Shown piece after piece: positions 1 to 6,528 of a stretch of 64,000 nt of DNA; the stretch's first letter is position 1; every line of letters starts with the position of its first letter. The notes under the pieces were generated by a model. That model did no database searches and was not told the DNA's origin. It saw only the letters and a list, made by a program, of their open reading frames with translations. The position numbers and the translations under genes were made by a program. Origin of the DNA: CALMKX01 sp036274895 (GTDB taxonomy: Bacteria; Acidobacteriota; Thermoanaerobaculia; Multivoradales; SZUA-115); contig DASUEU010000038.1 in assembly GCA_036274895.1 (NCBI GenBank), forward strand, positions 182,272 through 246,271, given 5' to 3'.

Positions 1-828
1 CAGGGCATTTCCCGCACCACGCGGCGCTTGTTCGGCTTCTCACCCGACGGTCGGGGGCCCGGCCCCGCGCTGGTGGTGGGCTCGTTGGCCGCGGCTTTGG
101 CTCTGCTCTTCGGCGGCTACTTCCTGGTGCGATCGGTCAAGGGCCCGGCTCCTGTCGCACCGACGGCGTCGACTCCGGTCCCGGCGTCACCGAGCTCCGA
201 GCCGGTGGCCGAGGTGGCCGCTCTCGCCCCGAGCCCGCTGCCCGCCTCGGCGCCGAGCGAGGCCCCTCCTCGTCCGAGCCCGCGTCGAGATGGGGAACCT
301 GCCGCCACGACGGCCTCAGCGGCGGAGTCCCTTTACCAGGACGCCCGCGCCCTTCTCGACGCCCGACCCGCCGACCCGGAGGGCGCTCGGCGCAAGCTGG
401 TCGAGCTGCTCGAGCGGCATCCCGGGAGCCCGAGCGAGCTGCCCGCCCTGCTGCTCAAGGCCGAGATCGAGGAGCGCAAGAAGATCTGGCAGCGGGACCC
501 CGAGCTGGGCGGCTCCTCGCCGGCTACCCTGGTCACCCTGCGTGTGTTGGTCGAGCGCTATCCCAACGACCCGGCCGCCGAGCAGGCGCTGTGGAAGATC
601 GCCGGGCTCTACGAGGAGGCCAAGCGTTGGGAGCTCGCGGCCGCGGCCTTGAGCGAGCTCGGCAGCCGCTTCCCGAGCACCCGCCTCGACGCCTGGTACC
701 GTGCCGGCAACCTCTACGAGCGACGGGTCAAAGACGAGGCCCGCGCCCGCGACGCCTATGCCAAAGTACCGGCCGACTCCCCAAACTACGGCTCGGCGCA
801 GGAGAAGGTGAAGAAACTGGGCCGCTAG
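1..828 (+). CDS. Membrane-anchored TPR-type protein, 5' end missing
   Basis: The reading frame is open from the first base of the window, so this is the C-terminal part (275 residues visible) of a longer protein. A hydrophobic segment at about residues 22-43 (ALVVGSLAAALALLFGGYFL) looks like a single membrane anchor. It is followed by a Pro/Ala/Ser-rich linker to about residue 100, then amphipathic helices with the spacing of tetratricopeptide repeats (for example ALWKIAGLYEEAKRWELAAA and WYRAGNLYERRVKDEARARD). This resembles the periplasmic helical part of BamD/YbgF-like TPR proteins, which act as protein-protein scaffolds. A TTG at base 28 could serve as a start, but the residues before it read smoothly and a missing upstream domain is more likely. 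The function is unknown. Just after the stop lie two small hairpins of a dispersed repeat. Confidence 0.75.
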   Translation, partial: QGISRTTRRLFGFSPDGRGPGPALVVGSLAAALALLFGGYFLVRSVKGPAPVAPTASTPVPASPSSEPVAEVAALAPSPLPASAPSEAPPRPSPRRDGEPAATTASAAESLYQDARALLDARPADPEGARRKLVELLERHPGSPSELPALLLKAEIEERKKIWQRDPELGGSSPATLVTLRVLVERYPNDPAAEQALWKIAGLYEEAKRWELAAAALSELGSRFPSTRLDAWYRAGNLYERRVKDEARARDAYAKVPADSPNYGSAQEKVKKLGR

Positions 829-835
829 CGGAAGA

Positions 836-906
836 GGGCGGACACGTTGGTCCGCCCCTACCCGGAAACCGCCAGATCCTTGTAGAGGCCGACCCACGTG
901 TCGGCC
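836..906. repeat. Two hairpins of a dispersed palindromic repeat
   Basis: The gap between the TPR gene and the M56 gene is filled by two perfect hairpins. GGGCGGAC and GTCCGCCC (836-843/850-857) enclose 6 nt. GGCCGAC and GTCGGCC (887-893/900-906) enclose 6 nt. Each unit is followed by a similar CGCCCCTAC-type tail, which suggests two members of one short repeat family. Either could act as a weak transcription barrier between the converging genes, but no T-tract follows. Confidence 0.55.
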
Positions 907-920
907 CTCCGAAGGCGCCC

Positions 921-2987
921 CTACTCCACCTTCTCGGCCGTGCCGGTGGCCACCGCGCGGTCGATCAGGCTCGCCAGGCGTCTCTCGGCCTCTTCCGCCA
1001 TCCGCTCCATCTCCTCGCCGAGCTTCTCCATCTGCTCCCCGAGCTTCTCCTGCTCCCGGCCGAGGGCTTCCTGCTCGGCGCCGAACTTCTCGTGCTCCTC
1101 GCCCAGGCGCTCCATCCTCTCGGCGAGGGCGTCGATCTCGGCTTCGAGCTTGTCCTGCTCGGCCTTGAGGCGACGCTCCTCGGTACCGTCCGCCCGGGTC
1201 GACTGCATGGCGAGGTTGGCCAGCTCGGCGGACTTGCGGGCGAGCTCGAGGCCGATCTCGGCCTGCTTGACGCCGATCTCGGCATGGCGGGCTCCGAACT
1301 CGCCCTGGCGAGCCCCGTAGCCACCCTGACTGGCACCCAGCCGGCCCATCTCCTCGCCGAGCCGTGACATCGGCTCGAACAAGCCCTCTGCCTCACGCAC
1401 CACGGCGGCATCGCGGATCACCCAGGCGTCGTCGCCCTTGCGGTAGTAGAGCAGCTCCTCACCACCCCGCTGGTGGCGCCGGGCGGCCTTGACGTCTGAA
1501 GGAGAGCCCATAACGTGGCGGTGGTCGGAACCGAAGATGACCAGGCCTTCGTCCTCGCCCCAATCCCCGGCGGGCAACGGCGGAGGAGCCGGCGGTGCCG
1601 GCGCGGGCGGTGCCGGCGGAGCGGGGACGCCGGCCAGGCGGGGGCGCGCGGTAGGAGCGGCAGCCGGCACGGCTGCCACCGCCGGCGTGGCCTCGGGAGC
1701 GGGTACCGCCTCGACCCGGGGCGTGGGCGCCACCGCCGGAGCGGGTGCCACCGCCGGCGCCGGACCTGCCGTCGCGGGTCGGGCCGGCGGAGCCGCGGGG
1801 GCCGGCGGAGCCGGGAGGGTCGCCGGGGCCGGGCGGGCCGCTCGCGGCGTGGCCGGAGCCGGGGCCTCGTCCGAGAAGCTCGAAACCATCGGGGAAGTAG
1901 CGAGCCAGGGCATGGTCGGAGAAGCCAGCGACTGGGCGACGATCCGATAGGGCACCAGGGCCACCAGCATCGCGCCGGCCGCGGTCAGAGCCGCGGCCCT
2001 CGAGCCGCGACGGGAGGGTGGGTTGTTCTGCAACATGAGCAATCTCCTTTTGAGGTGCGTGGCAGGAGACGCCACACCCGCGGCGGCGAGACCGGTCTCG
2101 CGCAGGTGGGCGCTCCAGCGAACCAGTAGTCGCCCATAGTCCCGGGGCGCCGACCCCAGAACCCGGAGCACCTCGGCATCGCACGCCTCTTCGCGTGCGA
2201 AGACGTATTGACGAGCGGCATGAGCCGCGAGCGGATGGAAGAAGAACAGCTTCTCGGCCAGGGCCGGCACCAGACCCAGCCACAGGTCCCGGCGCTTCAA
2301 GTGCACCAGCTCGTGGCAGAGGGTCATCTCCAGCTCCTTGGGCGCCAGCGCGGCCCAGGAGGCCGCCGGCAGCAGGATGGCCGGTCGCAGCAGCCCCACG
2401 GCCTGGGGCGTGGCGACGTCGGCCGAGGCGCGCAGCTCGGGAGGGGGCACCAGGCCCAGTCGCGCGGCGAGGGCCCGGAAGCGACCTGCCACGGCCCCGT
2501 CGCGGACGGGCTCGCCCGCCGCCACCACCCGCCGCAGAAGGACGAGCCCGCGACCGACTCGCAGCAGCGCCCAGATCGCCAGGGCAGCCCAGAGCAGGCC
2601 AAGACCAGGAATCAGCAAGGAGGAGAGAAGTCCCTGCCCACTTCGACCGCGGGAAGCGGCGGAAGGCGCAGGCGCGCCGGAGATCCAACCCTGCTCCGGC
2701 GCCGGGGATAGAGTGGCGGCCGGCAACTCGGCTGGCACCTTGGCTGCGAGGCCGGCAGCGAGCGCCGGAGGCGCCGGCAGCAACGGCAGCGGCAGCGCCG
2801 GAAGAGGGGCCAGGGCCAGCAGCAGCTTGGCCGAGGCGAGCCACCACAAGGCACAACGGAAGGCCGGCGGCAGTCCGGGCGCCAGCCGGCAGATCAGGGC
2901 CACCAGACCGATGACGACGGCGCCCTCGACGCTGGCGCGGGCCAGGCGGAGGCTCAAGTCGGAGGCGAAGGCTGCGAGCTCGCTCAT
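921..2987 (-). CDS. BlaR1/MecR1-like M56 membrane peptidase with long heptad-repeat tail
   Basis: This 688-residue protein belongs to the M56 family of membrane-bound zinc peptidases, which sense a signal and relieve repression by the partner BlaI repressor. Hydrophobic segments near residues 22-38, 45-72 and 120-143 flank the peptidase, and the zinc motif HELVH lies at 225-229 (CHELVHLKRRD). Usual BlaR1 proteins end in a penicillin-binding domain. Here residues of about 390-480 are instead a Pro/Ala linker, and from about residue 540 to the end runs a charged heptad-like tail (units such as EKFGAEQ, EALGREQ, EKLGEQM). No SxxK-type penicillin-binding motif is seen, so the signal is probably not a beta-lactam. 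The ATG overlaps the stop of the upstream blaI-like gene by 4 bp, so the two are translationally coupled. Confidence 0.88.
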   Translation of the reverse strand: MSELAAFASDLSLRLARASVEGAVVIGLVALICRLAPGLPPAFRCALWWLASAKLLLALAPLPALPLPLLPAPPALAAGLAAKVPAELPAATLSPAPEQGWISGAPAPSAASRGRSGQGLLSSLLIPGLGLLWAALAIWALLRVGRGLVLLRRVVAAGEPVRDGAVAGRFRALAARLGLVPPPELRASADVATPQAVGLLRPAILLPAASWAALAPKELEMTLCHELVHLKRRDLWLGLVPALAEKLFFFHPLAAHAARQYVFAREEACDAEVLRVLGSAPRDYGRLLVRWSAHLRETGLAAAGVASPATHLKRRLLMLQNNPPSRRGSRAAALTAAGAMLVALVPYRIVAQSLASPTMPWLATSPMVSSFSDEAPAPATPRAARPAPATLPAPPAPAAPPARPATAGPAPAVAPAPAVAPTPRVEAVPAPEATPAVAAVPAAAPTARPRLAGVPAPPAPPAPAPPAPPPLPAGDWGEDEGLVIFGSDHRHVMGSPSDVKAARRHQRGGEELLYYRKGDDAWVIRDAAVVREAEGLFEPMSRLGEEMGRLGASQGGYGARQGEFGARHAEIGVKQAEIGLELARKSAELANLAMQSTRADGTEERRLKAEQDKLEAEIDALAERMERLGEEHEKFGAEQEALGREQEKLGEQMEKLGEEMERMAEEAERRLASLIDRAVATGTAEKVE

Positions 2988-3376
2988 GGTTCCTTCTCCT
3001 GGCGCTCGGCCTGGAGCTTCGACACCAGCTCCTCGAGCTCCGCCAGCTCCTCGTTGGAGATCTTGCCGCTGTCGGTCAGGTAGGCGACGAAGGGAGCGAC
3101 GGTGCCCCCCAAGGTGCGCTCGACGAAGTTCGAGACCACGTCGCGCAGCACCTCGCCCGCGGGTACCGGCGAGGTGTAGAAGTAGACCCCCGCCTCCTGC
3201 TTCCGGCCTAGGCGCCCCTTGGCCCGCAGCCGTTCCATCATGGTCAGCACGGTCGAGCGGGCCAGGCCACGGGGGCCACCGAACTCCTCCGCCGCCTCGC
3301 CCACGGTGGCACCGCCGCGGTCAGCGACCCACTGCAGCAGGTTCAGCTCCTGATCTCCGAGGGTCTTGGTGCTCAT
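2984..3376 (-). CDS. BlaI/MecI/CopY family transcriptional repressor
   Basis: This 130-residue winged-helix repressor opens with LGDQELNLLQWVADRGG, followed by a recognition-helix region RSTVLTMMERLRAKG and the wing GRLGRKQEAGVYFYTSP. All are standard for the BlaI/MecI family, and the length is normal. The frame stays open much further upstream, but the ATG at 3374-3376 is preceded by GGGAGG at good spacing and gives the family's usual N-terminus. The C-terminal part (SKISNEELAELEEL-like) is the dimerisation helix region that M56 peptidases cleave. It is coupled to the M56 gene by a 4-bp overlap. A strong promoter with two operator-like palindromes lies just upstream, so autorepression is likely. 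Confidence 0.92.
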   Translation of the reverse strand: MSTKTLGDQELNLLQWVADRGGATVGEAAEEFGGPRGLARSTVLTMMERLRAKGRLGRKQEAGVYFYTSPVPAGEVLRDVVSNFVERTLGGTVAPFVAYLTDSGKISNEELAELEELVSKLQAERQEKEP

Positions 3377-3388
3377 CTGCGCCTCCCT

Positions 3389-3404
3389 GACTACAACCGT
3401 CGTC
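3389..3404. promoter_or_regulatory. BlaI-type operator, promoter-proximal copy
   Basis: GACTACAACCGTCGTC matches the second palindrome (3416-3431) at 13 of 16 positions in the same orientation. It sits directly downstream of the -10 box, over the expected transcription start. It is a degenerate dyad (GACTACA/CGTCGTC). Confidence 0.65.
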
Positions 3405-3433
3405 ATAGTACCCATGACGACACCTGTCGTCAA
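3405..3433 (-). promoter_or_regulatory. Sigma-70-type promoter of the blaI-M56 operon
   Basis: On the minus strand TTGACG (3428-3433) and TACTAT (3405-3410) are separated by exactly 17 bases, a near-consensus housekeeping promoter. It lies 28 bases upstream of the BlaI start codon. Both palindromes described for this region overlap it, one at the -35 side and one just past the -10, so a bound repressor would block RNA polymerase. Confidence 0.8.
3416..3431. promoter_or_regulatory. BlaI-type operator, perfect dyad over the -35 box
   Basis: GACGACA-CC-TGTCGTC is a perfect 7+7 inverted repeat that overlaps the -35 hexamer. The ACA/TGT core fits the dyads bound by BlaI/MecI proteins. Its start is 27 bp from the start of the other copy, which suggests that two repressor dimers bind the promoter. 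Confidence 0.72.
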
Positions 3434-3533
3434 GTACGGAGATCCGATCGAGAGGTTTCGCAGGGCCCACAGCTCATGCTGCGATAGGATTGCTCGAACC
3501 TCCCGATCCGCCCCGGAACCGAGCCGGCCGACC

Positions 3534-4772
3534 ATGCGCAAAGCCACCCCCGCGTCCTTCCTCGGAGCGCTTCTCCTCGTCCTCGCCGGCTCGCCCGCCG
3601 CCGCCCAACCCTGGCGAGGCACCGCCAGCCTCGAGCTCTCAGTGACCGAGAAGGGGCGGCCCCCGGCCCAACCGGTCGAGATCACCCTGCAATTCCTCGA
3701 CGCCGAGCCCAAGGCCGGCCCGCCTCCCCTACCACCTGGACCGGGCGGTGAGGCGAGCGTCGGCGGGCTCGCCGAGGGCAAATGGCTGATCGAGATCAAG
3801 GTCGGCGGCAAGAGCGCGTACTCGGCCGTGGTGGCCCTGGAGGGCGGCAAGCGGGCGACCGTGGTGGCCGGCCCGGTGCGCGATGCCGCAGCGCCGGCGA
3901 TCACGGTCAAGTACGGGAAGTCACGGGCCGGCGCTCCTCCTAGCCCGACGCCGGCGGCTCCCGAGCCGCGGCCCGAGCCCGCCCGGCCCTCGGCACCGCC
4001 ACCCTCGAGCCCCCCGAAGCCGGCTCCAGCTCCAGCTCCGAGGACCACCCCGCGGGAGACCCCGACGGCCCCTTCCCCGACGCCAACGAGCCCGACACCG
4101 AGCCCCTCGGCCCCCGGCCACGCCACGCCGGCGCCGGTGGCTCCCCCTCCGGCCTCCCCTGCGCCGACAACCCGGCCGAGCGCTCCAGCCCCAACGCCGG
4201 CGCCGCGGCCGAGCTTCGTGACCGCCCCGGTCCGCTCGCCCAAAGACGGCACTTGCCCGGAATGCAAACCGGGCGAGTACGGCGTCACCGCCCAGCGGGC
4301 CGCCGGGCCCGGTCGCGGCGAGACCTGCGATTTGGTGGCGAGCTTCAAGGCCGGCCTGAGCGCGTTGGCGGCCAGCCCGCCGCCGGACCTGGCCCGCTAC
4401 GTCGGTCCCCTGGCCGATCCTGTCACCGGCGATTGGGTGGCCGCGGCCGGCCCCGACGCCGCCGCCCGGCTGCCCCGCTCGCCGGCCGGCGCTCCCTGCC
4501 AGGTGATGGCCATCGTGCTGCCCAAGGGAGCCCGCTACAAGGGCTACTCCTACGAGGCGGGGGACGCTTCGCGCAACGGCGCCTGCGTGGGCGACCAGGA
4601 GTGTGAGGTGGGTGCTGCCCGCTGGGCCGGCCACCCGGAGATCCAGCGCCTGGGCGACGCCACGGTGATCTTCGCCGTCTTCCACAACCAGTCGGGCGAG
4701 CGGGAGCGCCGGGCCAAGCTCAACGTCTACTTCAGCCACCCCGACCCGGGATGGAAGCCGCCCACGCCCTGA
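3534..4772 (+). CDS. Secreted protein with proline-rich linker, unknown function
   Basis: This 412-residue protein has a clear signal peptide (MRKATPASFLGALLLVLAGS, cleavage near AAAQP). An N-terminal beta-rich domain of about 100 residues follows (GTASLELSVTEKGRPPAQPV ... EGKWLIEIKVGGKSAYSAVV). A linker of roughly 90 residues is almost entirely Pro, Ala, Ser and Thr. The C-terminal domain of about 170 residues has paired cysteines (CPEC, GETCDL, GAPC, GACVGDQEC) that may form disulfides. I do not recognise either folded domain. The ATG at 3534 is chosen because it begins the signal peptide; the frame is open further upstream through the BlaI operators, which is unlikely to be coding. It is divergent from blaI and may share its control region, although the start lies over 100 bp from the operators. 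Confidence 0.72.
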   Translation: MRKATPASFLGALLLVLAGSPAAAQPWRGTASLELSVTEKGRPPAQPVEITLQFLDAEPKAGPPPLPPGPGGEASVGGLAEGKWLIEIKVGGKSAYSAVVALEGGKRATVVAGPVRDAAAPAITVKYGKSRAGAPPSPTPAAPEPRPEPARPSAPPPSSPPKPAPAPAPRTTPRETPTAPSPTPTSPTPSPSAPGHATPAPVAPPPASPAPTTRPSAPAPTPAPRPSFVTAPVRSPKDGTCPECKPGEYGVTAQRAAGPGRGETCDLVASFKAGLSALAASPPPDLARYVGPLADPVTGDWVAAAGPDAAARLPRSPAGAPCQVMAIVLPKGARYKGYSYEAGDASRNGACVGDQECEVGAARWAGHPEIQRLGDATVIFAVFHNQSGERERRAKLNVYFSHPDPGWKPPTP

Positions 4773-4806
4773 GCCGACCCCTCCGGGCGCCAGCAGGGGC
4801 CTGGCG

Positions 4807-5577
4807 ATGAACCTCGCCGGCAAGGTCGCCCTGGTCACCGGAGGGGCGCGGCGGCTGGGCCGCGCCATCGCCCTCGAGTTGGCGACGAGCGGAGCTTCGA
4901 TCGCCCTCCACTATGGCCGTTCCACGCTCGAGGCGGAGGCGACTGCCGCCGAGATCCGTGCCCGAGGCGTCGAGGTCTGGCCTCTGCCGGCCGACCTCGC
5001 CCGGCCGGAGCAGATCGCCTCCCTGTTCGCGGCGGTCGAGGCGAGGGCCGGCCGGCTCGACGTGCTGGTCAACAGCGCGGCTTGCTTCGAGAAGAAGCCC
5101 CTGGTGGAGATCAGCGCCGAGGAGTGGGACGCGGTGATGGCCGTCAACCTCCGCGCCCCCTTCCTCACCACCCGGCACGCCGCCTCGCTGATGACCGCCT
5201 CGCCCCGGCCGGAGGGCGCGCCGGGGGCGATCGTCAACCTCGTCGATCTCGCGGCCCTCCATCCCTGGCCGGGCTACGCCCACCACGGTGTGGCCAAGGC
5301 CGGGCTCGCCCACCTGACCCGCGTGGCGGCCCGCGAGCTGGCCCCGGGGGTGCGCGTCAACGCCGTCGCTCCCGGGGCCATCCTGCCCGCGCCGGGCGTG
5401 ACGGCGGACAGTGCCGAGTGGCGGCGCCTCGGCGAGCGGCTGCCCCTCGGGCGCACGGGGCATCCCGGCGAAATCGCCCGGACCGTGGTCTTCCTGGCCG
5501 AGAATGACTTCATCACCGGCGCCATCCTGCCCGTCGACGGCGGCGAGAGCTTGCTCGGCGCCGGGCATCGCTCGTAG
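4807..5577 (+). CDS. Pteridine reductase-like short-chain dehydrogenase
   Basis: This 256-residue SDR begins with TGGARRLGR. This is the TGxxxRxG form of the nucleotide-binding loop found in pteridine reductases (PTR1, FolM), which reduce dihydropterins or dihydrobiopterin with NADPH, rather than the usual TGxxxGxG. The NSAA motif lies at 89-92. The VNLVD segment carries Asp147 where classical SDRs have the catalytic Ser, which also fits pteridine reductases. The expected YxxxK is altered: Lys164 is present, but the Tyr position is His160 (HGVAK), with a Tyr at 157. It sits directly upstream of folB and folK, which supports a pterin substrate. Either the His variant is a tolerated lineage form or the enzyme works differently. 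Confidence 0.82.
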   Translation: MNLAGKVALVTGGARRLGRAIALELATSGASIALHYGRSTLEAEATAAEIRARGVEVWPLPADLARPEQIASLFAAVEARAGRLDVLVNSAACFEKKPLVEISAEEWDAVMAVNLRAPFLTTRHAASLMTASPRPEGAPGAIVNLVDLAALHPWPGYAHHGVAKAGLAHLTRVAARELAPGVRVNAVAPGAILPAPGVTADSAEWRRLGERLPLGRTGHPGEIARTVVFLAENDFITGAILPVDGGESLLGAGHRS

Positions 5578-5590
5578 GAGGGACCGACGC

Positions 5591-5962
5591 GTGGCCCGCG
5601 ACAAGATCCTGATCCGCGACCTGCTCGTACGCGGCATCATCGGCCTCGAGGACTGGGAGCGGAAGAGCCGCCAGGACATCGTGATCAACCTCACGGTCGA
5701 GGCTGACCTCGCCAAGGCCGGAGCGAGCGACGACATGGCCGACTCGCTCAACTACCGCACCCTGGCCAAGGCCCTGATCACCTACACCGAGAGCTCGAGC
5801 CACCACCTGGTGGAGGCCCTGGCCGAGGCCCTGGCGCGCATCGCCGTGGTCGAACACGGGGCCGAACGGGTGTGGGTGCGGGTGGAGAAGCCCGGAGCGC
5901 TGCGCTTCGCCCGCTCGGTGGGGGTCGAGATCGAGCGCGAGAGGGCCGACTTCCCGGCGTGA
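5591..5962 (+). CDS. folB: Dihydroneopterin aldolase
   Basis: FolB cleaves 7,8-dihydroneopterin to 6-hydroxymethyl-7,8-dihydropterin and glycolaldehyde in folate synthesis. The 123-residue protein has the family's opening ILIRDLLVRGIIGLEDWER, the LNYRTLAKAL segment that binds the pterin, and the C-terminal VRVEKPGALRFARSVGVEIER. A GTG start is used; GGAGGG lies 8-10 bases upstream, next to the stop of the SDR gene. It overlaps the next gene, folK, by 4 bp (GTGA), so translation of the two is coupled. Confidence 0.93.
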   Translation: MARDKILIRDLLVRGIIGLEDWERKSRQDIVINLTVEADLAKAGASDDMADSLNYRTLAKALITYTESSSHHLVEALAEALARIAVVEHGAERVWVRVEKPGALRFARSVGVEIERERADFPA

Positions 5963-6474
5963 AGGTCTTCCTCTCCTTGGGCTCGAACGTCCGGCCGGAG
6001 GTGCACCTGCCCGCGGCCGCGGCGAGCCTCGCCGGGCGCTCGTGCCTCCTGGCGGTCTCGCGGATCTACGAAACGCCGGCGGTGGGCGCCCCCGACGCCC
6101 CCGCCTTCTGGAACGCCGCCGCCCTGATCGACACCGACCTTGCCCCCCTGGCCCTCAAGCTCGAGCTGCTCCGCCCCCTCGAAGCCGAGGCGGGGCGGGT
6201 GCGCACGGCCGACCGCAATGCTCCCCGCACCCTGGATCTCGACCTCGTGCTCTACGGCGACCTCGTCCTCGCCGATCTCGAGCGGGGGCTGGTGATCCCT
6301 GACCCGGACCTGCTGCGTTTCGCCCACGTCGCCCTGCCCGTGGCCGAGCTCGACCCGGACCGGCCGCACCCCCAGACCGGCGAGCCCTTGGGCGAGATCG
6401 CCCGCCGTCTGGCCGCGGCCGCCAAGGGCATCCAGGTTCGTCGCGAGCGCCTGCTGCCGGACCCTGGCGACTGA
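5959..6474 (+). CDS. folK: 2-amino-4-hydroxy-6-hydroxymethyldihydropteridine pyrophosphokinase
   Basis: HPPK transfers pyrophosphate from ATP to 6-hydroxymethyl-7,8-dihydropterin, the step after FolB. The 171-residue protein shows the N-terminal FLSLGSN, the SRIYETPAVG strand, the catalytic signature APRTLDLDLVLYGD, and the later IPDPDLLRFAHVALPVAEL segment. The length is normal. The GTG start is embedded in the folB stop (GTGA), and no separate promoter is seen. With the SDR and folB it forms a three-gene pterin operon; folP and folE are not in the window. Confidence 0.94.
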   Translation: MKVFLSLGSNVRPEVHLPAAAASLAGRSCLLAVSRIYETPAVGAPDAPAFWNAAALIDTDLAPLALKLELLRPLEAEAGRVRTADRNAPRTLDLDLVLYGDLVLADLERGLVIPDPDLLRFAHVALPVAELDPDRPHPQTGEPLGEIARRLAAAAKGIQVRRERLLPDPGD

Positions 6475-6528
6475 AATCTCTCGCCCTCCGCCGCCGTATC
6501 AGGAGGGAATGACCCCAAGGAGAATCCC

